64,000 nt of DNA from Aeoliella mucimassa (GTDB lineage: Bacteria; Planctomycetota; Planctomycetia; Pirellulales; Lacipirellulaceae): positions 4,836,001-4,900,000 of the forward strand of contig NZ_CP036278.1 in assembly GCF_007748035.1 (NCBI RefSeq), in the 5' to 3' direction. The notes beneath the pieces were generated by a model. It saw only the letters and a program-made list of their open reading frames with translations. It had not been told where the DNA came from and searched no databases. A program made the translations under genes and the position numbers. Shown piece after piece: positions 19,001 to 27,239 of this stretch; positions within the stretch are counted from its first letter, which is position 1, and every line of letters starts with the position of its first letter.

Positions 19001-19176
19001 TCTGCAGGTTTTTCATCTTTACCAAATAGGCTTCCGGCAAGTTGGCCAGCACTCATCCCAGCCTGCGCGCGGACCACCGAATTCGGCAGGCACAGCGTAG
19101 CGAGTAACGCCAACCAACAGAGGTGGCGAGGGATGCTTCGATTGTCTGGTAAGTGTTTTGCGTATTCAGCGTGCAT
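16081..19176 (-). CDS. bamA: BamA/Omp85-family outer membrane assembly protein with long linker
   Basis: A 1031-residue Omp85 protein. A signal peptide ends near residue 38 (LPNSVVRAQA). Five POTRA units follow, at about 68-143, 144-220, 221-308, 309-388 and 389-460, with starts such as VVADIRIEGARSV, VRYIEFLGNNSI, VGAVKFEGNQF and VRQVRILGNEL. The barrel begins around residue 690 (FMLGVGINSDAGVVGQI) and contains the motif LYDQYFAGGFSTMRGFDFRG, equivalent to the VRGF/Y loop of Omp85 proteins. It ends in an amphipathic last strand. Between POTRA5 and the barrel are about 230 residues rich in Pro, Gly, Ser and Val with no counterpart in E. coli BamA (810 residues). It inserts beta-barrels into the outer membrane, which supports a Gram-negative-type envelope. 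Confidence 0.9.
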   Translation of the reverse strand: MHAEYAKHLPDNRSIPRHLCWLALLATLCLPNSVVRAQAGMSAGQLAGSLFGKDEKPAEGAGPSITATNQVVADIRIEGARSVPAPTVLKELKTRIGRPYDPLLVQADVKRLFTLPWFVNVETYTDQSNDGVVVIFKVVERPTVRYIEFLGNNSIKDKKLLKETGLNVGGALSPYQVEEARSRIEQLYKENGFNRVQVRVVEGDQSGDRAIVFDINEGPQQKVGAVKFEGNQFASDGRLKTKIQTKPGMLFGLFKGYIDPKSLESDQNRLTNYYRQFGFFQARVSPILEWSDDDSRVTIRWIINEGPQSSVRQVRILGNELFATTDLKAGLKLQDTNQYEQAKLTGDVEWLKELYGSRGYVFTDVKADVRYLDEPGQVDLVYTIDEGERYRVGRIFVHIGGENPHTRISTALNRLSIKPGEIMDIREIHASERRLQASSLFLADPSRNVFPSISFRIPEVEDEMLASDDPVYRGQNPAPEPADPVVPVQGKPGTYMVERPSIPGTPGSNMDVHLYFDGDSTEPEVTAVKPSVYTVHKTPVGSTASDSGIRNKAYSGLNFKTSSPYHQAPTVPSLQDTVIRGQSPDPITVGWASGSTPEPRSASELMPAGVGGQVVQATGPSAVPAGANQVNQVQYNEQGPFGPPPVPPTNVSPITPYPQDDLIVPGTNGLPTSLDPTVDVFLDLEETQTGRFMLGVGINSDAGVVGQILLDERNFDWRRPPRSWQDVVNGTAWRGGGQRLRIEAAPGSQVNRYLVNFQEPFLMGTPISLGLSGSYYDRRYEDWDEGRLGGKISLGYQWVQSDVSTVFTYRGESVNISNPSNSAEPQLAEVLGDNVLHGFKAAVVNDTRDSTFLATQGHRLEFYGEQVIGTYDYPRIGFDAKKYFLVHERADHSGRHVVSLTSQVDYSGSNTPLYDQYFAGGFSTMRGFDFRGASPVSNGVIVGGEFLWLNSVEYMFPITADDMFHGVVFCDFGTVEPKVEINDFRVSPGFGFRITVPAMGPAPIALDFAFPVAKADFDDTQVFSFSIGFLR

Positions 19177-19685
19177 TCGACGAGGCTCTTTTTCAGAAGA
19201 GGTTCGCTAGGACCAGGCAGCCACAATCCGTTGCGCATCTGCCGGCCAAACCCTACGGGGCGGGCAAGGGATACTACAATCGCCCGAACCTGACAAGACA
19301 GATTCGCCGCGAACCGCATGCAAGATGTTTCACTGCGGACACACGAATGGCCCACCCCGCCCTGTTTTCTCGTGTTTTTCCGTTCCAGAGACCCTCTCGA
19401 CAGCACTACCAGCAGACGGACATCTAGCCTGGTGTGAGCATCTCGAGGGTAGGCGCTTAGTGCAATCATTGGCTGCGAACAAAAGAGGAAAACGGACTCT
19501 CCGAGGCCACTTTCTGCTGGAAATTGGCCACTGACAGTGTTCTAATGAACAGGCAACTAAGGCTGTCAGCTTTCCGCTATCGGCCATTGGCTTCGTTGAT
19601 GATTGGAGGTGATTGGGATGTGATACCTGCGATGAACTCGAACTCTTAGCGACACGCAGGCGAAGGGATGCTTGCGTGGGCGCAG
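19177..19685. promoter_or_regulatory. Intergenic region upstream of bamA
   Basis: About 500 bases with no supportable gene; short frames here lack codon structure and ribosome-binding sites. It should contain the bamA promoter. The adjoining repeat begins near 19686. Confidence 0.35.
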
Positions 19686-20062
19686 GCTGCTGCGCGGTCG
19701 TCAAAGCCGTAGGCTCCAAGCTTTGAGCTGCAGGCGAGATTCTTCAGTCTCTGGCAGCTCTCCCAAAATGCCCCCCATCTACCCCTTGTCCCCTGACCCC
19801 TCACTCCTGAATCCTCCCTAGAATAGTTTCCCACCCATGGGAATCTATTTTGGGCAACTATCGCGGAGGTGTTGATGTAACCTGTTTACTACAAACGACT
19901 TACGATCGCCAGGCATCGCGAAAATAGATTCCCACTCGATGCGTTTTCGGAAATGGGAATCTATTCGAGGCCGAAAACCACTGGTTTTGTAGTGTGCACG
20001 CAGATTCAATTTTCCCATCGGTGGGTAAATTGGGAATCTATTCGTAAGCGGTGGGAATCTAT
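19686..20062 (+). repeat. Dispersed intergenic repeat, copy A
   Basis: This block matches 38618-38975 in reverse complement. The core (19850-20042) aligns without gaps to the other copy, with roughly five of six positions identical by eye. The outer arm (19686-19720, GCTGCTGCGCGGTCGTCAAA and onward) also matches. The 12-base word TGGGAATCTATT occurs at 19838-19849, 19954-19965 and 20031-20042, in part at 20052, and inverted at 19923-19934 and, with one change, 19822-19833. Neighbouring opposed words can form hairpins. The block carries a minus-strand open frame conserved in the other copy, but differences fall as clustered amino-acid changes, so it does not look like a gene under selection. 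No transposase or target-site duplication seen. Confidence 0.8.
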
Positions 20063-20306
20063 CCCACCTGGAGTGGGAAAACTGGCCCCTACGGGTACCT
20101 GCACAACTGGGTAAATCAGGGAGCAGCAGGGAAGAAGAAATCAAAGATGATGACTAACGCCGAGTTACGTTCCATTTATTCTCGTGATGCCTGTACTCTT
20201 GCCTACCAGTGGCAAACCTGCGAAAGTCGAGTGATAGCAATACTGACCTTGGGGGCCGGGTTTCCGAGCACCGAATACTGATACCACCGAATAAGTAACT
20301 GTGTTC
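20063..20306 (+). promoter_or_regulatory. Leader region of the potassium transporter operon
   Basis: About 240 bases between the repeat and the TrkH/KtrB gene, containing the likely promoter. I looked for a c-di-AMP (ydaO-type) riboswitch, which often controls potassium transporters, and did not find a convincing match. Confidence 0.3.
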
Positions 20307-21725
20307 ATGTTTTCTCGACCCCGAATACCGGGAGCCAAGCCTCCTCGCTTTCAAGGCTTCCTACGTGGAATCCGCCGACTTTGGAGTTCGCTCAAGAACA
20401 CCGAAGTCTTTGTCGGCTCGTTCGCGCTACTGATCGTGCTAGGCACCATCGGACTGAAAGTACTACCAGGCATCTATAAAGAGGCTCCTCTGGGGTGGAC
20501 CGACGCGGCCTTCACCGCAACCAGTGCTGTGTGCGTCACGGGGTTGATCGTTGTCGACACGGCGACGTACTTCACGTTTCAGGGCCAACTGTTCTTGCTG
20601 CTGCTTATTCAGTTGGGTGGCATCGGCATGATGAGCTTGGCGACGCTGGTCATCATGGCGCTGGGAGGAAGGCCGTCGCTTCGCTCCGAGGCGGCAGCCA
20701 CGGTCATCAATCCGGGACTCTCTGAGATCACCCCTCGCAAGCTAGTACTAGCAGTCATTCGCTTTACGTTCGCTTTCGAAAGCATCGGCGCGCTACTGCT
20801 CTATATCTTGTGGGTTCCCAAAATGGGCTGGCGCGAGGCCATCTGGCCTGCCATCTTTCATTCGGTCAGTGCATTCTGCAACGCTGGCTTCTCGACCTAT
20901 AGCGACTCGCTGGTACAGTTCAGCGAATCGCCCGCAACGCTGCTCGTGATCTCGTGCTTGATCATTAGCGGTGGACTCGGTTTTGTTGTGATGGAAGAAC
21001 TGATTCGCTACTTTCAAAAGCCAAAGCACAAACGACGCACGCTCTCACTCCACACCAAGCTGGTACTCTGGAGTACGATGCTGTTGATTTTCGTCGGCGC
21101 CAGTTTGTTCCTGCTATTCGAGTGGAACGAAGGCCTTAACAAGCTTTCGGTGACCGATCGAATCGTCAATGCGTTGTTCCTGAGCATCACTCCGCGTACT
21201 GCCGGATTTAACACGGTTGATTACGCGTCGATGACCACCAGCACGAACTTTCTCACGATCTTATTAATGACCGTCGGCGGGGCCCCTGGATCCACGGCCG
21301 GCGGTTTTAAAGTCACCTCGCTCGCAATTCTCGTGCTGCTGGCTTCGTCCCGGCTTCGCGCTCGACAGTCGGTTACGTTCGCTGAGCGTTCGATTCCCGA
21401 CGAAACCGTTCAGCGGGCAGTCGGCCTGCTTGTGGTCGGAGGTGGCATCATCGTATTTGGTATTTTCCTGTTAGCGGGCATCGGCGATTTGTTTGGACAA
21501 CACGAACTGTTTCTCGTGGAAGCATTCGAGGTCGTGAGTGCCTTTAACACGGTTGGCCTTTCGATGGGAGCAACATCCCATCTATCCGTTCAAGCGTGCT
21601 GGGTAGTCATCTTCCTCATGTTCATTGGTCGCGTTGGCCCCTTGTCGCTGGCAGCGGTACTGCAGGTTCGATTCGCCCAACGAGGCACCTTCCGCTACGC
21701 CCACGAGGATGTCATCGTTGGCTAG
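20307..21725 (+). CDS. TrkH/KtrB-family potassium uptake membrane subunit
   Basis: A 472-residue polytopic membrane protein of the Trk/Ktr/HKT superfamily. Four pore-loop filter glycines are visible in the expected order: SAVCVTGL near residue 70, SAFCNAGF near 190, TPRTAGFN near 295 and SAFNTVGLS near 410, each between hydrophobic helices. The overall length suits KtrB or a short TrkH. It imports K+, probably with Na+ or H+. Start may be ATG 20307 or GTG 20301; neither has a clear ribosome-binding site. The next gene encodes the cytoplasmic RCK subunit, 66 bases downstream. Confidence 0.92.
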   Translation: MFSRPRIPGAKPPRFQGFLRGIRRLWSSLKNTEVFVGSFALLIVLGTIGLKVLPGIYKEAPLGWTDAAFTATSAVCVTGLIVVDTATYFTFQGQLFLLLLIQLGGIGMMSLATLVIMALGGRPSLRSEAAATVINPGLSEITPRKLVLAVIRFTFAFESIGALLLYILWVPKMGWREAIWPAIFHSVSAFCNAGFSTYSDSLVQFSESPATLLVISCLIISGGLGFVVMEELIRYFQKPKHKRRTLSLHTKLVLWSTMLLIFVGASLFLLFEWNEGLNKLSVTDRIVNALFLSITPRTAGFNTVDYASMTTSTNFLTILLMTVGGAPGSTAGGFKVTSLAILVLLASSRLRARQSVTFAERSIPDETVQRAVGLLVVGGGIIVFGIFLLAGIGDLFGQHELFLVEAFEVVSAFNTVGLSMGATSHLSVQACWVVIFLMFIGRVGPLSLAAVLQVRFAQRGTFRYAHEDVIVG

Positions 21726-21791
21726 AGATACTCAAAGCTTCGCCATTCGCCCTGCTCAATCTGTTTTGTAAGAGATGGATAGGTTTAACTC

Positions 21792-22448
21792 ATGAAACGC
21801 TTCTTGGTCATCGGACTTGGAAATTTTGGCACCACGGTCGCTCTCAGCCTGGCTGAGAATGGGCATGAAGTGATTGCGGTTGATCAAGATGGAGTGCTCG
21901 TAGACCGCGTTGGTCAGGTAGTCGCGAGGGCGGTGGTGGGCGACGCCACTGATATCGAAACGCTCAAGCGACTAGGGGCCGAAGGTTCCGACGCGGCAGT
22001 CGTTTCGACTGGCGACGACATCACCGCTAGTGTGCTCACGTCGATGGCCTTGCTCGACATGAAGATCACTAAGATCTGCGTAAAGGTGGTTTCGCAGCAA
22101 CATGCTCGAGTGATGGAGCGATTGGGCGTGCATCAAACCATTTTCCCCGAACATGACACCGCGATCGAACTCGCCGCGCAGCTCACCAAGTCGGGACTCC
22201 TGAACTACGACAAGTTGGGAGCCGATTTCGGGATTCAGGAAATGAGCGTGCCAGATGCCTGGGTTGGCAAAACCATTCGCGAGCTAAATGTAAGACAGAA
22301 GTATTCGCTTACCATTGTCGCGTTACACGATTGCCTTACCGGCGAAACGCACCCTTCGCCAGATCCCGATCATCGGCTGACCGATTCGGAAACGCTATTC
22401 GTCGCGGGCAGCGACAACTCGCTCGATCACGTTGCTCAGATCAAGTAA
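21792..22448 (+). CDS. TrkA/KtrA-family potassium channel regulatory (RCK) subunit
   Basis: A 218-residue RCK protein. Residues 1-125 form the nucleotide-binding RCK_N domain: FLVIGLGNFGTTVALSLAENGHEV with the glycine-rich loop, then AVDQD, the acidic residue that binds the ribose. Residues 140-218 form the RCK_C ligand-binding domain (DAWVGKTIRELNVRQKY, DPDHRLTDSETLFVAGS). The single RCK unit is KtrA-like rather than the doubled E. coli TrkA. It gates the membrane subunit encoded just upstream in response to ATP/ADP or NAD(H). Its 3' end converges on dnaB with only 28 bases between stops. Confidence 0.93.
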   Translation: MKRFLVIGLGNFGTTVALSLAENGHEVIAVDQDGVLVDRVGQVVARAVVGDATDIETLKRLGAEGSDAAVVSTGDDITASVLTSMALLDMKITKICVKVVSQQHARVMERLGVHQTIFPEHDTAIELAAQLTKSGLLNYDKLGADFGIQEMSVPDAWVGKTIRELNVRQKYSLTIVALHDCLTGETHPSPDPDHRLTDSETLFVAGSDNSLDHVAQIK

Positions 22449-22476
22449 CGGATCCGCGAAACAGAGAGCAGCGAAT

Positions 22477-23937
22477 CTAAAATTCGTCTCCACCACCACC
22501 GCCGCCGAAGCTGGCGAATTCTTCGTGTGGCTCCGGAGCCGCATTGGTGAAGCGTGTGAAGTCGTGCAACCAGGTCAGCTTCACGTCGCCTGTCGGACCA
22601 TTACGCTGCTTGCGAATCAACAGATCGGCTTCACCACGCACGCGCGCCCGATCTTCTTCGTTGGTTTGATAGTATTCTTCACGATGCACAAACATCACGA
22701 TGTCGGCATCCTGCTCGATGGCTCCCGACTCACGCAAATGGCTCAACTGTGGTTTATTGTCGCGGGTCGATTCGACCTGACGGTTGAGCTGTGCAAGGCA
22801 CAACACTGGCACCGAAAGTTCACGTGCCAAGCCCTTGAGTCGGCGAGCGATCTTCGACACCTGTTCCTGACGAGGGTCGCTCGAGTTATCGGGCTCGATC
22901 AGCTGTAAGTAGTCGATCACCACCAGCGATAATCCATGCCGACGCTTCAAGCGTCGTCCCGCAGCGGCGATTTCGGTCATCGTACGACCAGGCGTGTCGT
23001 CGATGTACAGCGGGGCCGAGCTAATCTCGTTCGCGGTGCGAATGAGCAACTGACTCTCTTCTTTGCTGATATGACCGTTACGCAAGCGGTGACCATTCAC
23101 ACGAGCCCGCGAACAAAGCAGACGATCGCCAAGTTCGAGCTTCGACATTTCGAGGCTGACGAACAGCGTGGGTGCCTGACAATCGATGGCGGCGTGTTCG
23201 GTGATGTTCATCGCCAGGGCTGTTTTACCCATACTCGGGCGAGCGGCCAAAATGATCAACTCGTTCGCCCGCAGACCGCCCGACATTTCGTCGAAATCTT
23301 CGAACCCGGTTTCGACACCGCCGGCAGTGTGGTCACTCCGCATCCGAGCGTCGAGTCGGGCGAGCGACTCCTGCAGCACCTCGCGAATCGAGGTCACCTG
23401 CGAGTTGCCCTTCTCTTCCAGGATGGAGAACACACGTTCTTCCGCCCGGCTCAGCATTTGTCGCGAGTCGATCGTTGGATCGTAGGAGTCGCGGATGATG
23501 TCGGTGCTCGCTTGGATGAGCGCCCGCAGGGTGGCCTTCTCCTGCACTTTCTGAGCGTAGAACTCCGCGTGGGCGGCCGTGGGGACCGATTCGCCTAGCT
23601 CAGCGATGTACGCGGCTCCACCGATGCGTTCGTAATCGCCTGCGTCGCGGAGGTGCTGCACCAACAGCATCGGATCGATCTGCTTGCCGCTATCATGCAT
23701 CTCGATCAAGTGATGATAGATGCACGCATGCGAATCGTCGTAGAAGTCGTCGGGGCGAAGAATCAGCGCGACTTCGTCGAACTTCTCCGGCAGCAGCAGC
23801 AAGCTGCCCAGCACGCCCCGCTCGGCATCCACTGCCTGAGGCATCTGGCGCTCTAGCAGCCCTTCGGCGCTATCGACGCGGTGCTTTCCCTTACGTGACT
23901 TCTTATGATCGACATCAGAACGGTCGTGGTCGGCCAT
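22477..23937 (-). CDS. dnaB: Replicative DNA helicase DnaB
   Basis: A 486-residue hexameric replicative helicase. The N-terminal domain starts around residue 25 (LERQMPQAVDAERGVLGSLLL). The RecA-like motor has the Walker A motif ARPSMGKTALA near 220, Walker B VVIDYLQLI near 325, and the SKIARRLKGLARELSVPVLCLAQLNRQVE segment after it. There is no intein. The C-terminal 20 residues are Gly-rich (FGGGGGGDEF). I start at ATG 23937, preceded by AAGGAG, rather than the longer frame at 23961. It is the last gene of a minus-strand run with rpsF-ssb-rplI, a common bacterial arrangement linking replication and translation genes. Confidence 0.96.
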   Translation of the reverse strand: MADHDRSDVDHKKSRKGKHRVDSAEGLLERQMPQAVDAERGVLGSLLLLPEKFDEVALILRPDDFYDDSHACIYHHLIEMHDSGKQIDPMLLVQHLRDAGDYERIGGAAYIAELGESVPTAAHAEFYAQKVQEKATLRALIQASTDIIRDSYDPTIDSRQMLSRAEERVFSILEEKGNSQVTSIREVLQESLARLDARMRSDHTAGGVETGFEDFDEMSGGLRANELIILAARPSMGKTALAMNITEHAAIDCQAPTLFVSLEMSKLELGDRLLCSRARVNGHRLRNGHISKEESQLLIRTANEISSAPLYIDDTPGRTMTEIAAAGRRLKRRHGLSLVVIDYLQLIEPDNSSDPRQEQVSKIARRLKGLARELSVPVLCLAQLNRQVESTRDNKPQLSHLRESGAIEQDADIVMFVHREEYYQTNEEDRARVRGEADLLIRKQRNGPTGDVKLTWLHDFTRFTNAAPEPHEEFASFGGGGGGDEF

Positions 23938-24130
23938 CGCGCACTCCTTTTTGCGTAACAAGACATAACGACCGCGCAGTGCAATACACTACGCACAAGC
24001 AAATGCTTGGTATTCCGCACTCTGATGCCGAGCCAGCGACTATCGCAAGTTGCACACCGAGGCTTTCACGTGCCCGATCTGTTTCCTGCGACTCTCAAAC
24101 GTGATCCGAAACCGCAGTTTCGGAGACGCT

Positions 24131-24655
24131 TTAGTCGTCGACGCCAACGCTGGGAACCACCCACACCTTGACTTCGCCTTCGACTTCCGAAGACAGGCGA
24201 ATCTTCACGGTGTACAGGCCGAGTTCCTTCAACACACCATCCAGACGGATTTGATCGGCGTTGAGGTGCACGTCGTTCTTCTTGAGAGCAGCCAGGATCT
24301 CGACTGCACCGACGCTACCATAGAGATGCCCGTCTTCGGTAGCGTTTGCCTCGATGGTAACGCTTTGCTTCGAAATCTCGGCAGCGTAGCTGCGAAGTTC
24401 CGCCTGACGGGCCAGTTCGATTTGTTGCAGCTTGGCCTTGTGCTTGTCGACCATCCGCTTGTGATGATCGGTGGCAATCGTGGCCAGTCCCTGTGGAATC
24501 AGGTAGTTCAGCGCGTAACCACGCTTCACTTCTACCACTTCGCCTTGCTTGCCAAGGTCGGCAACCGACTGAATCAGCAGCAACTGGACTCCGCCGTGCT
24601 CACCGCGAGGAAGACGCTTGAAACCCTTGTTTTTGTGCTTGGCTTTGGTTTGCAT
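24131..24655 (-). CDS. rplI: 50S ribosomal protein L9
   Basis: A 174-residue L9. After a short basic N-terminal extension comes the conserved N domain (VQLLLIQSVADLGKQGEVVEVKRGYALNYLIPQGLA), which binds 23S rRNA. The long connecting helix and the C domain (YGSVGAVEILAAL, then LDGVLKELGLYTVKIRL) follow. E. coli L9 has 149 residues; the extra residues here are at the N-terminus (HKNKGFKRLPRGEHGG). It lies between ssb and dnaB on the minus strand. Confidence 0.95.
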   Translation of the reverse strand: MQTKAKHKNKGFKRLPRGEHGGVQLLLIQSVADLGKQGEVVEVKRGYALNYLIPQGLATIATDHHKRMVDKHKAKLQQIELARQAELRSYAAEISKQSVTIEANATEDGHLYGSVGAVEILAALKKNDVHLNADQIRLDGVLKELGLYTVKIRLSSEVEGEVKVWVVPSVGVDD

Positions 24656-24733
24656 GGCTGACGTGGTAGCTAAAGTTAGTAATGATTCGGAAAGATTATA
24701 ATCGGAAACAGCGGCTGTCCTCAGCCATGGCCA

Positions 24734-25201
24734 TTAGAACGGAATTTCGTCGTCCGGTGGCATGCTGGGAGCGCTAGAGTAATCGTCGTAGCTGTCGTGG
24801 CTGGCAGGTTGTTGCCGATGGGGAGCGTTGCCGGAGCTTCGACCGCCTCCGCCTCCTCCGCCACCGCCGCCGGCTCCACCACCGCTAAGCATCTGCATCT
24901 TTTCGCCGATGATTTTGACTTTCGAACGCTTCTGACCGTCCTTTTCCCAGGTATCGTACTTCAGGCGGCCTTCGATCAGCACCGATGAGCCCTTGCTCAA
25001 GTACTGATTGACCACTTCCGCAGTACGACCCCACAGGGTGACGTCGAAGAAATTCACCTCATCGACCCACTGGTCGTTGCGCTTTACACGCTCGTTGACC
25101 GCCATCCCGATTTCCGCGACCGCAGTTCCACTGGGAATGTAGCGCAACTCGGGATCGCGGGTCAGATTGCCGACCAGAATCACTCGGTTGAAGCTAGCCA
25201 T
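24734..25201 (-). CDS. ssb: Single-stranded DNA-binding protein
   Basis: A 155-residue SSB. The OB fold spans residues 1-108 ([25 protein letters not shown] at the start, [29 protein letters not shown] in the middle). A glycine-rich linker follows (GGGAGGGGGGGGGG), then the conserved acidic tip DDEIPF, which recruits replication and repair partners. Placed between rpsF and rplI, as in many bacteria. Confidence 0.96.
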   Translation of the reverse strand: MASFNRVILVGNLTRDPELRYIPSGTAVAEIGMAVNERVKRNDQWVDEVNFFDVTLWGRTAEVVNQYLSKGSSVLIEGRLKYDTWEKDGQKRSKVKIIGEKMQMLSGGGAGGGGGGGGGGRSSGNAPHRQQPASHDSYDDYSSAPSMPPDDEIPF

Positions 25202-25314
25202 GATGAAACCTTACGTTTGAAATCCTTGCTTGCCGAAAACTGTACATACGTACCGACAAGCCGCAGTCTATCGTGTCGCTGGTCCGGCTGCAAGCAGAAC
25301 CATCCATTGTCGCC

Positions 25315-25710
25315 TTATTCGGCCGAAGCAGCCACTGGCTCGTCGGCAGTCTCCTCGGCTTCTTCTTCGACTTCCTGAGGAACACCCGCGGCGTGGGCCA
25401 AAATCGGCTCGACCAGGCTGGGATGAATCTTGATCACCAACTGGCGAAGCACTCCGTCGTGGATCTCGCACTTGCGATTGAGAACCGAGATCGCCGAGGT
25501 AGGCGAGCGGAAGTAAGTCAGCCAGTAGGTGCCTTTGCGTTGGCCATTGATGGGATACGCCAAACGACGCTCTTCCCACAGGCGGCTCACCAGAACTTCG
25601 CCACCTTCGCTGGTGATCATCTCCGCCACTTCACCCGGCAGGGCTTCCTGATCGCGAGCAAAACGATTGGAATCGAAAATGAACAGGCCTTCGTAAACTT
25701 GCGTTTGCAA
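25315..25710 (-). CDS. rpsF: 30S ribosomal protein S6
   Basis: A 131-residue S6 with its ferredoxin-like fold: VYEGLFIFDSN at the start, then VLVSRLWEERRLAYPINGQRKGTYWLTYF, which matches the family's central region, and LRQLVIKIHPSL. The C-terminal tail is acidic and Ala/Glu-rich (EVEEEAEETADEP). It precedes ssb and rplI on the minus strand, the classical order. No bS18 gene is present in this run. Confidence 0.95.
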   Translation of the reverse strand: MQTQVYEGLFIFDSNRFARDQEALPGEVAEMITSEGGEVLVSRLWEERRLAYPINGQRKGTYWLTYFRSPTSAISVLNRKCEIHDGVLRQLVIKIHPSLVEPILAHAAGVPQEVEEEAEETADEPVAASAE

Positions 25711-25760
25711 TTTAAGGTCTCCAGGGCAGCGATGCTGTATAGGTGGTAATAGGTTACGTG

Positions 25761-26318
25761 CTAGTTGAACCGGTTCATCGCCGAGCCGATTCCGTCAGTT
25801 AGCCAACACTCCACGGCGTCGGCGGCTCGACGCACGGACTGGTCAGCAAGCTGCTGCTCATCGCGGCTAAACTTGCCTAGCACAAAATCCACTGTGCTCC
25901 ACCGTTCGGGGACCGGCCCAATACCTATTCGCAACCGAGGAACTTCTTGAGTGCCTACCTGCTGGATTATGTTATTGAGCCCGTTTTGCCCGCCTGCAGA
26001 CCCTTTGGGTTTAAGACGGAGCGTTCCGAGCGGTATGTTAAAATCATCGCAGGCGACCAGTAAATCGTCGGCAGTGAGCTTATAAAAGTCCATCACCAAA
26101 CGAACTGCAACGCCTGAAAGGTTCATGAAGGTTTGCGGGGCCACCAGCAACACTTTTTCGCCGGAGTAATTTGCTTCGGCAATGAGCGACTGGTGTTTCT
26201 CGCGGACCGGGTCGGCAAACCAGCGTTTGGCCAGCTCGCCGATCAGGTCGAAACCTACATTATGTCTCGTATCGTCGTATTTTTTCCCGGGATTGCCGAG
26301 CCCCACGACTAGTTTCAT
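25761..26318 (-). CDS. pth: Peptidyl-tRNA hydrolase
   Basis: A 185-residue Pth. Key features are GLGNPGKKYDDTRHNVGF at residues 6-23, with the conserved Asn and catalytic His, then FMNLSG, DDFNIPLGTLRLKPKGSAGGQNGLNNI and LRIGIGP. The enzyme releases tRNA from prematurely dropped peptidyl-tRNAs. It lies between rplY and rpsF; an rplY-pth pair is common in bacteria. Confidence 0.96.
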   Translation of the reverse strand: MKLVVGLGNPGKKYDDTRHNVGFDLIGELAKRWFADPVREKHQSLIAEANYSGEKVLLVAPQTFMNLSGVAVRLVMDFYKLTADDLLVACDDFNIPLGTLRLKPKGSAGGQNGLNNIIQQVGTQEVPRLRIGIGPVPERWSTVDFVLGKFSRDEQQLADQSVRRAADAVECWLTDGIGSAMNRFN

Positions 26319-26381
26319 CGTTGCCGGCCAACCTCAGGTCACTGTGTATCTACCCAACCAACCGCTTCAAGCAACCAAATA

Positions 26382-27014
26382 CTATTCGCTGTCGGCTTCT
26401 TCGCCCTTGTCTCCAACCAATTCGGGCTCGGCACCGGATGCCGCAGCATCCTCTTCTTCGTCGGCGTCGGCCGCTGCAGGAGCAACGCAGTTCAGGATCA
26501 CTCGCTCAGCGGCGGTCACCAACTTCGACCCTTCGGGCAGGTCGAAGATCGCATCGGCCGTTACCGTATCACCCAAATTCACTCCGGCCAAATCGACATG
26601 AAGCTTTTCAGGAATCGCGGCTGGAGTAACCTCAATTTCCACCGAGTGGTTCACCCAGGTGATAATGCCACCTTCAACTTCGCCAGGGGCTTCTCCCTTG
26701 GCTTCCACAGGAATTTCAACGGTCACCAATTCACCGGCATCGACACGCAGCAAATCCACGTGGAGCACATAGCGACCGAAGGTATCCCACTGCATGTCAT
26801 GCAGAATGGCCTGCCCGCTTTCGTCGCCGGTGAGCTGTACCAGCTTTGCACCGTGACGCAAGGTGGCCGACAGTTGATCGTAGGGGACCGACAAATGAAC
26901 CGAGGGTTCGTTGTGCCCATACAACACCAAAGGGCATTTGCCATCGCGACGCAAAGCGTAGCTGGAACGCGACCCGGTGGTTTCTCGCTTCTTAACGGTA
27001 AGTGTTTCGCTCAT
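26382..27014 (-). CDS. rplY: 50S ribosomal protein L25/Ctc (general stress type)
   Basis: A 210-residue L25 of the long TL5/CTC type. The N domain (residues 1-90) binds 5S rRNA: LTVKKRETTGSRSSYALRRDGKCPLVLYGH. The C-terminal beta domain follows (VTVEIPVEAKGEAPG, VEIEVTPAAIPEKLHVDLAGVNLGDTV). The end is a long acidic tail (AAADADEEEDAAA). I start at ATG 27014 because MSETLTV matches the family's N-terminus. It lies between prs and pth, the usual neighbours. Confidence 0.95.
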   Translation of the reverse strand: MSETLTVKKRETTGSRSSYALRRDGKCPLVLYGHNEPSVHLSVPYDQLSATLRHGAKLVQLTGDESGQAILHDMQWDTFGRYVLHVDLLRVDAGELVTVEIPVEAKGEAPGEVEGGIITWVNHSVEIEVTPAAIPEKLHVDLAGVNLGDTVTADAIFDLPEGSKLVTAAERVILNCVAPAAADADEEEDAAASGAEPELVGDKGEEADSE

Positions 27015-27239
27015 CGTCGGTTTATTCTCATGGAGGAGGCCGCCTGCCAAAGGTCGGTGGAAAGGTACCGATCAGGCACGGCCTCATGGGATTGGCAGAA
27101 TCCCTTATTTTGCGAGTTTCCGTCCGGATTTCAAGCGGTCCCTCGGCAGAATTCTCGGATCATTTTGGGCCGGATAGGTAAGCTGCCTGCATTGCCGGGC
27201 GGGGGGATAGCCCCGTGAAACCCGGGTAAACCGCAGGGT

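Noticed and set aside
19823-20062. A CRISPR-like array
   Set aside because: The 12-base words alternate in orientation and the intervals are unequal, unlike the same-orientation, even spacing of CRISPR repeats; no cas genes are present.
20063-20306. A c-di-AMP-type riboswitch before the potassium transporter genes
   Set aside because: The gene context would suit it, but I could not find the conserved core segments.
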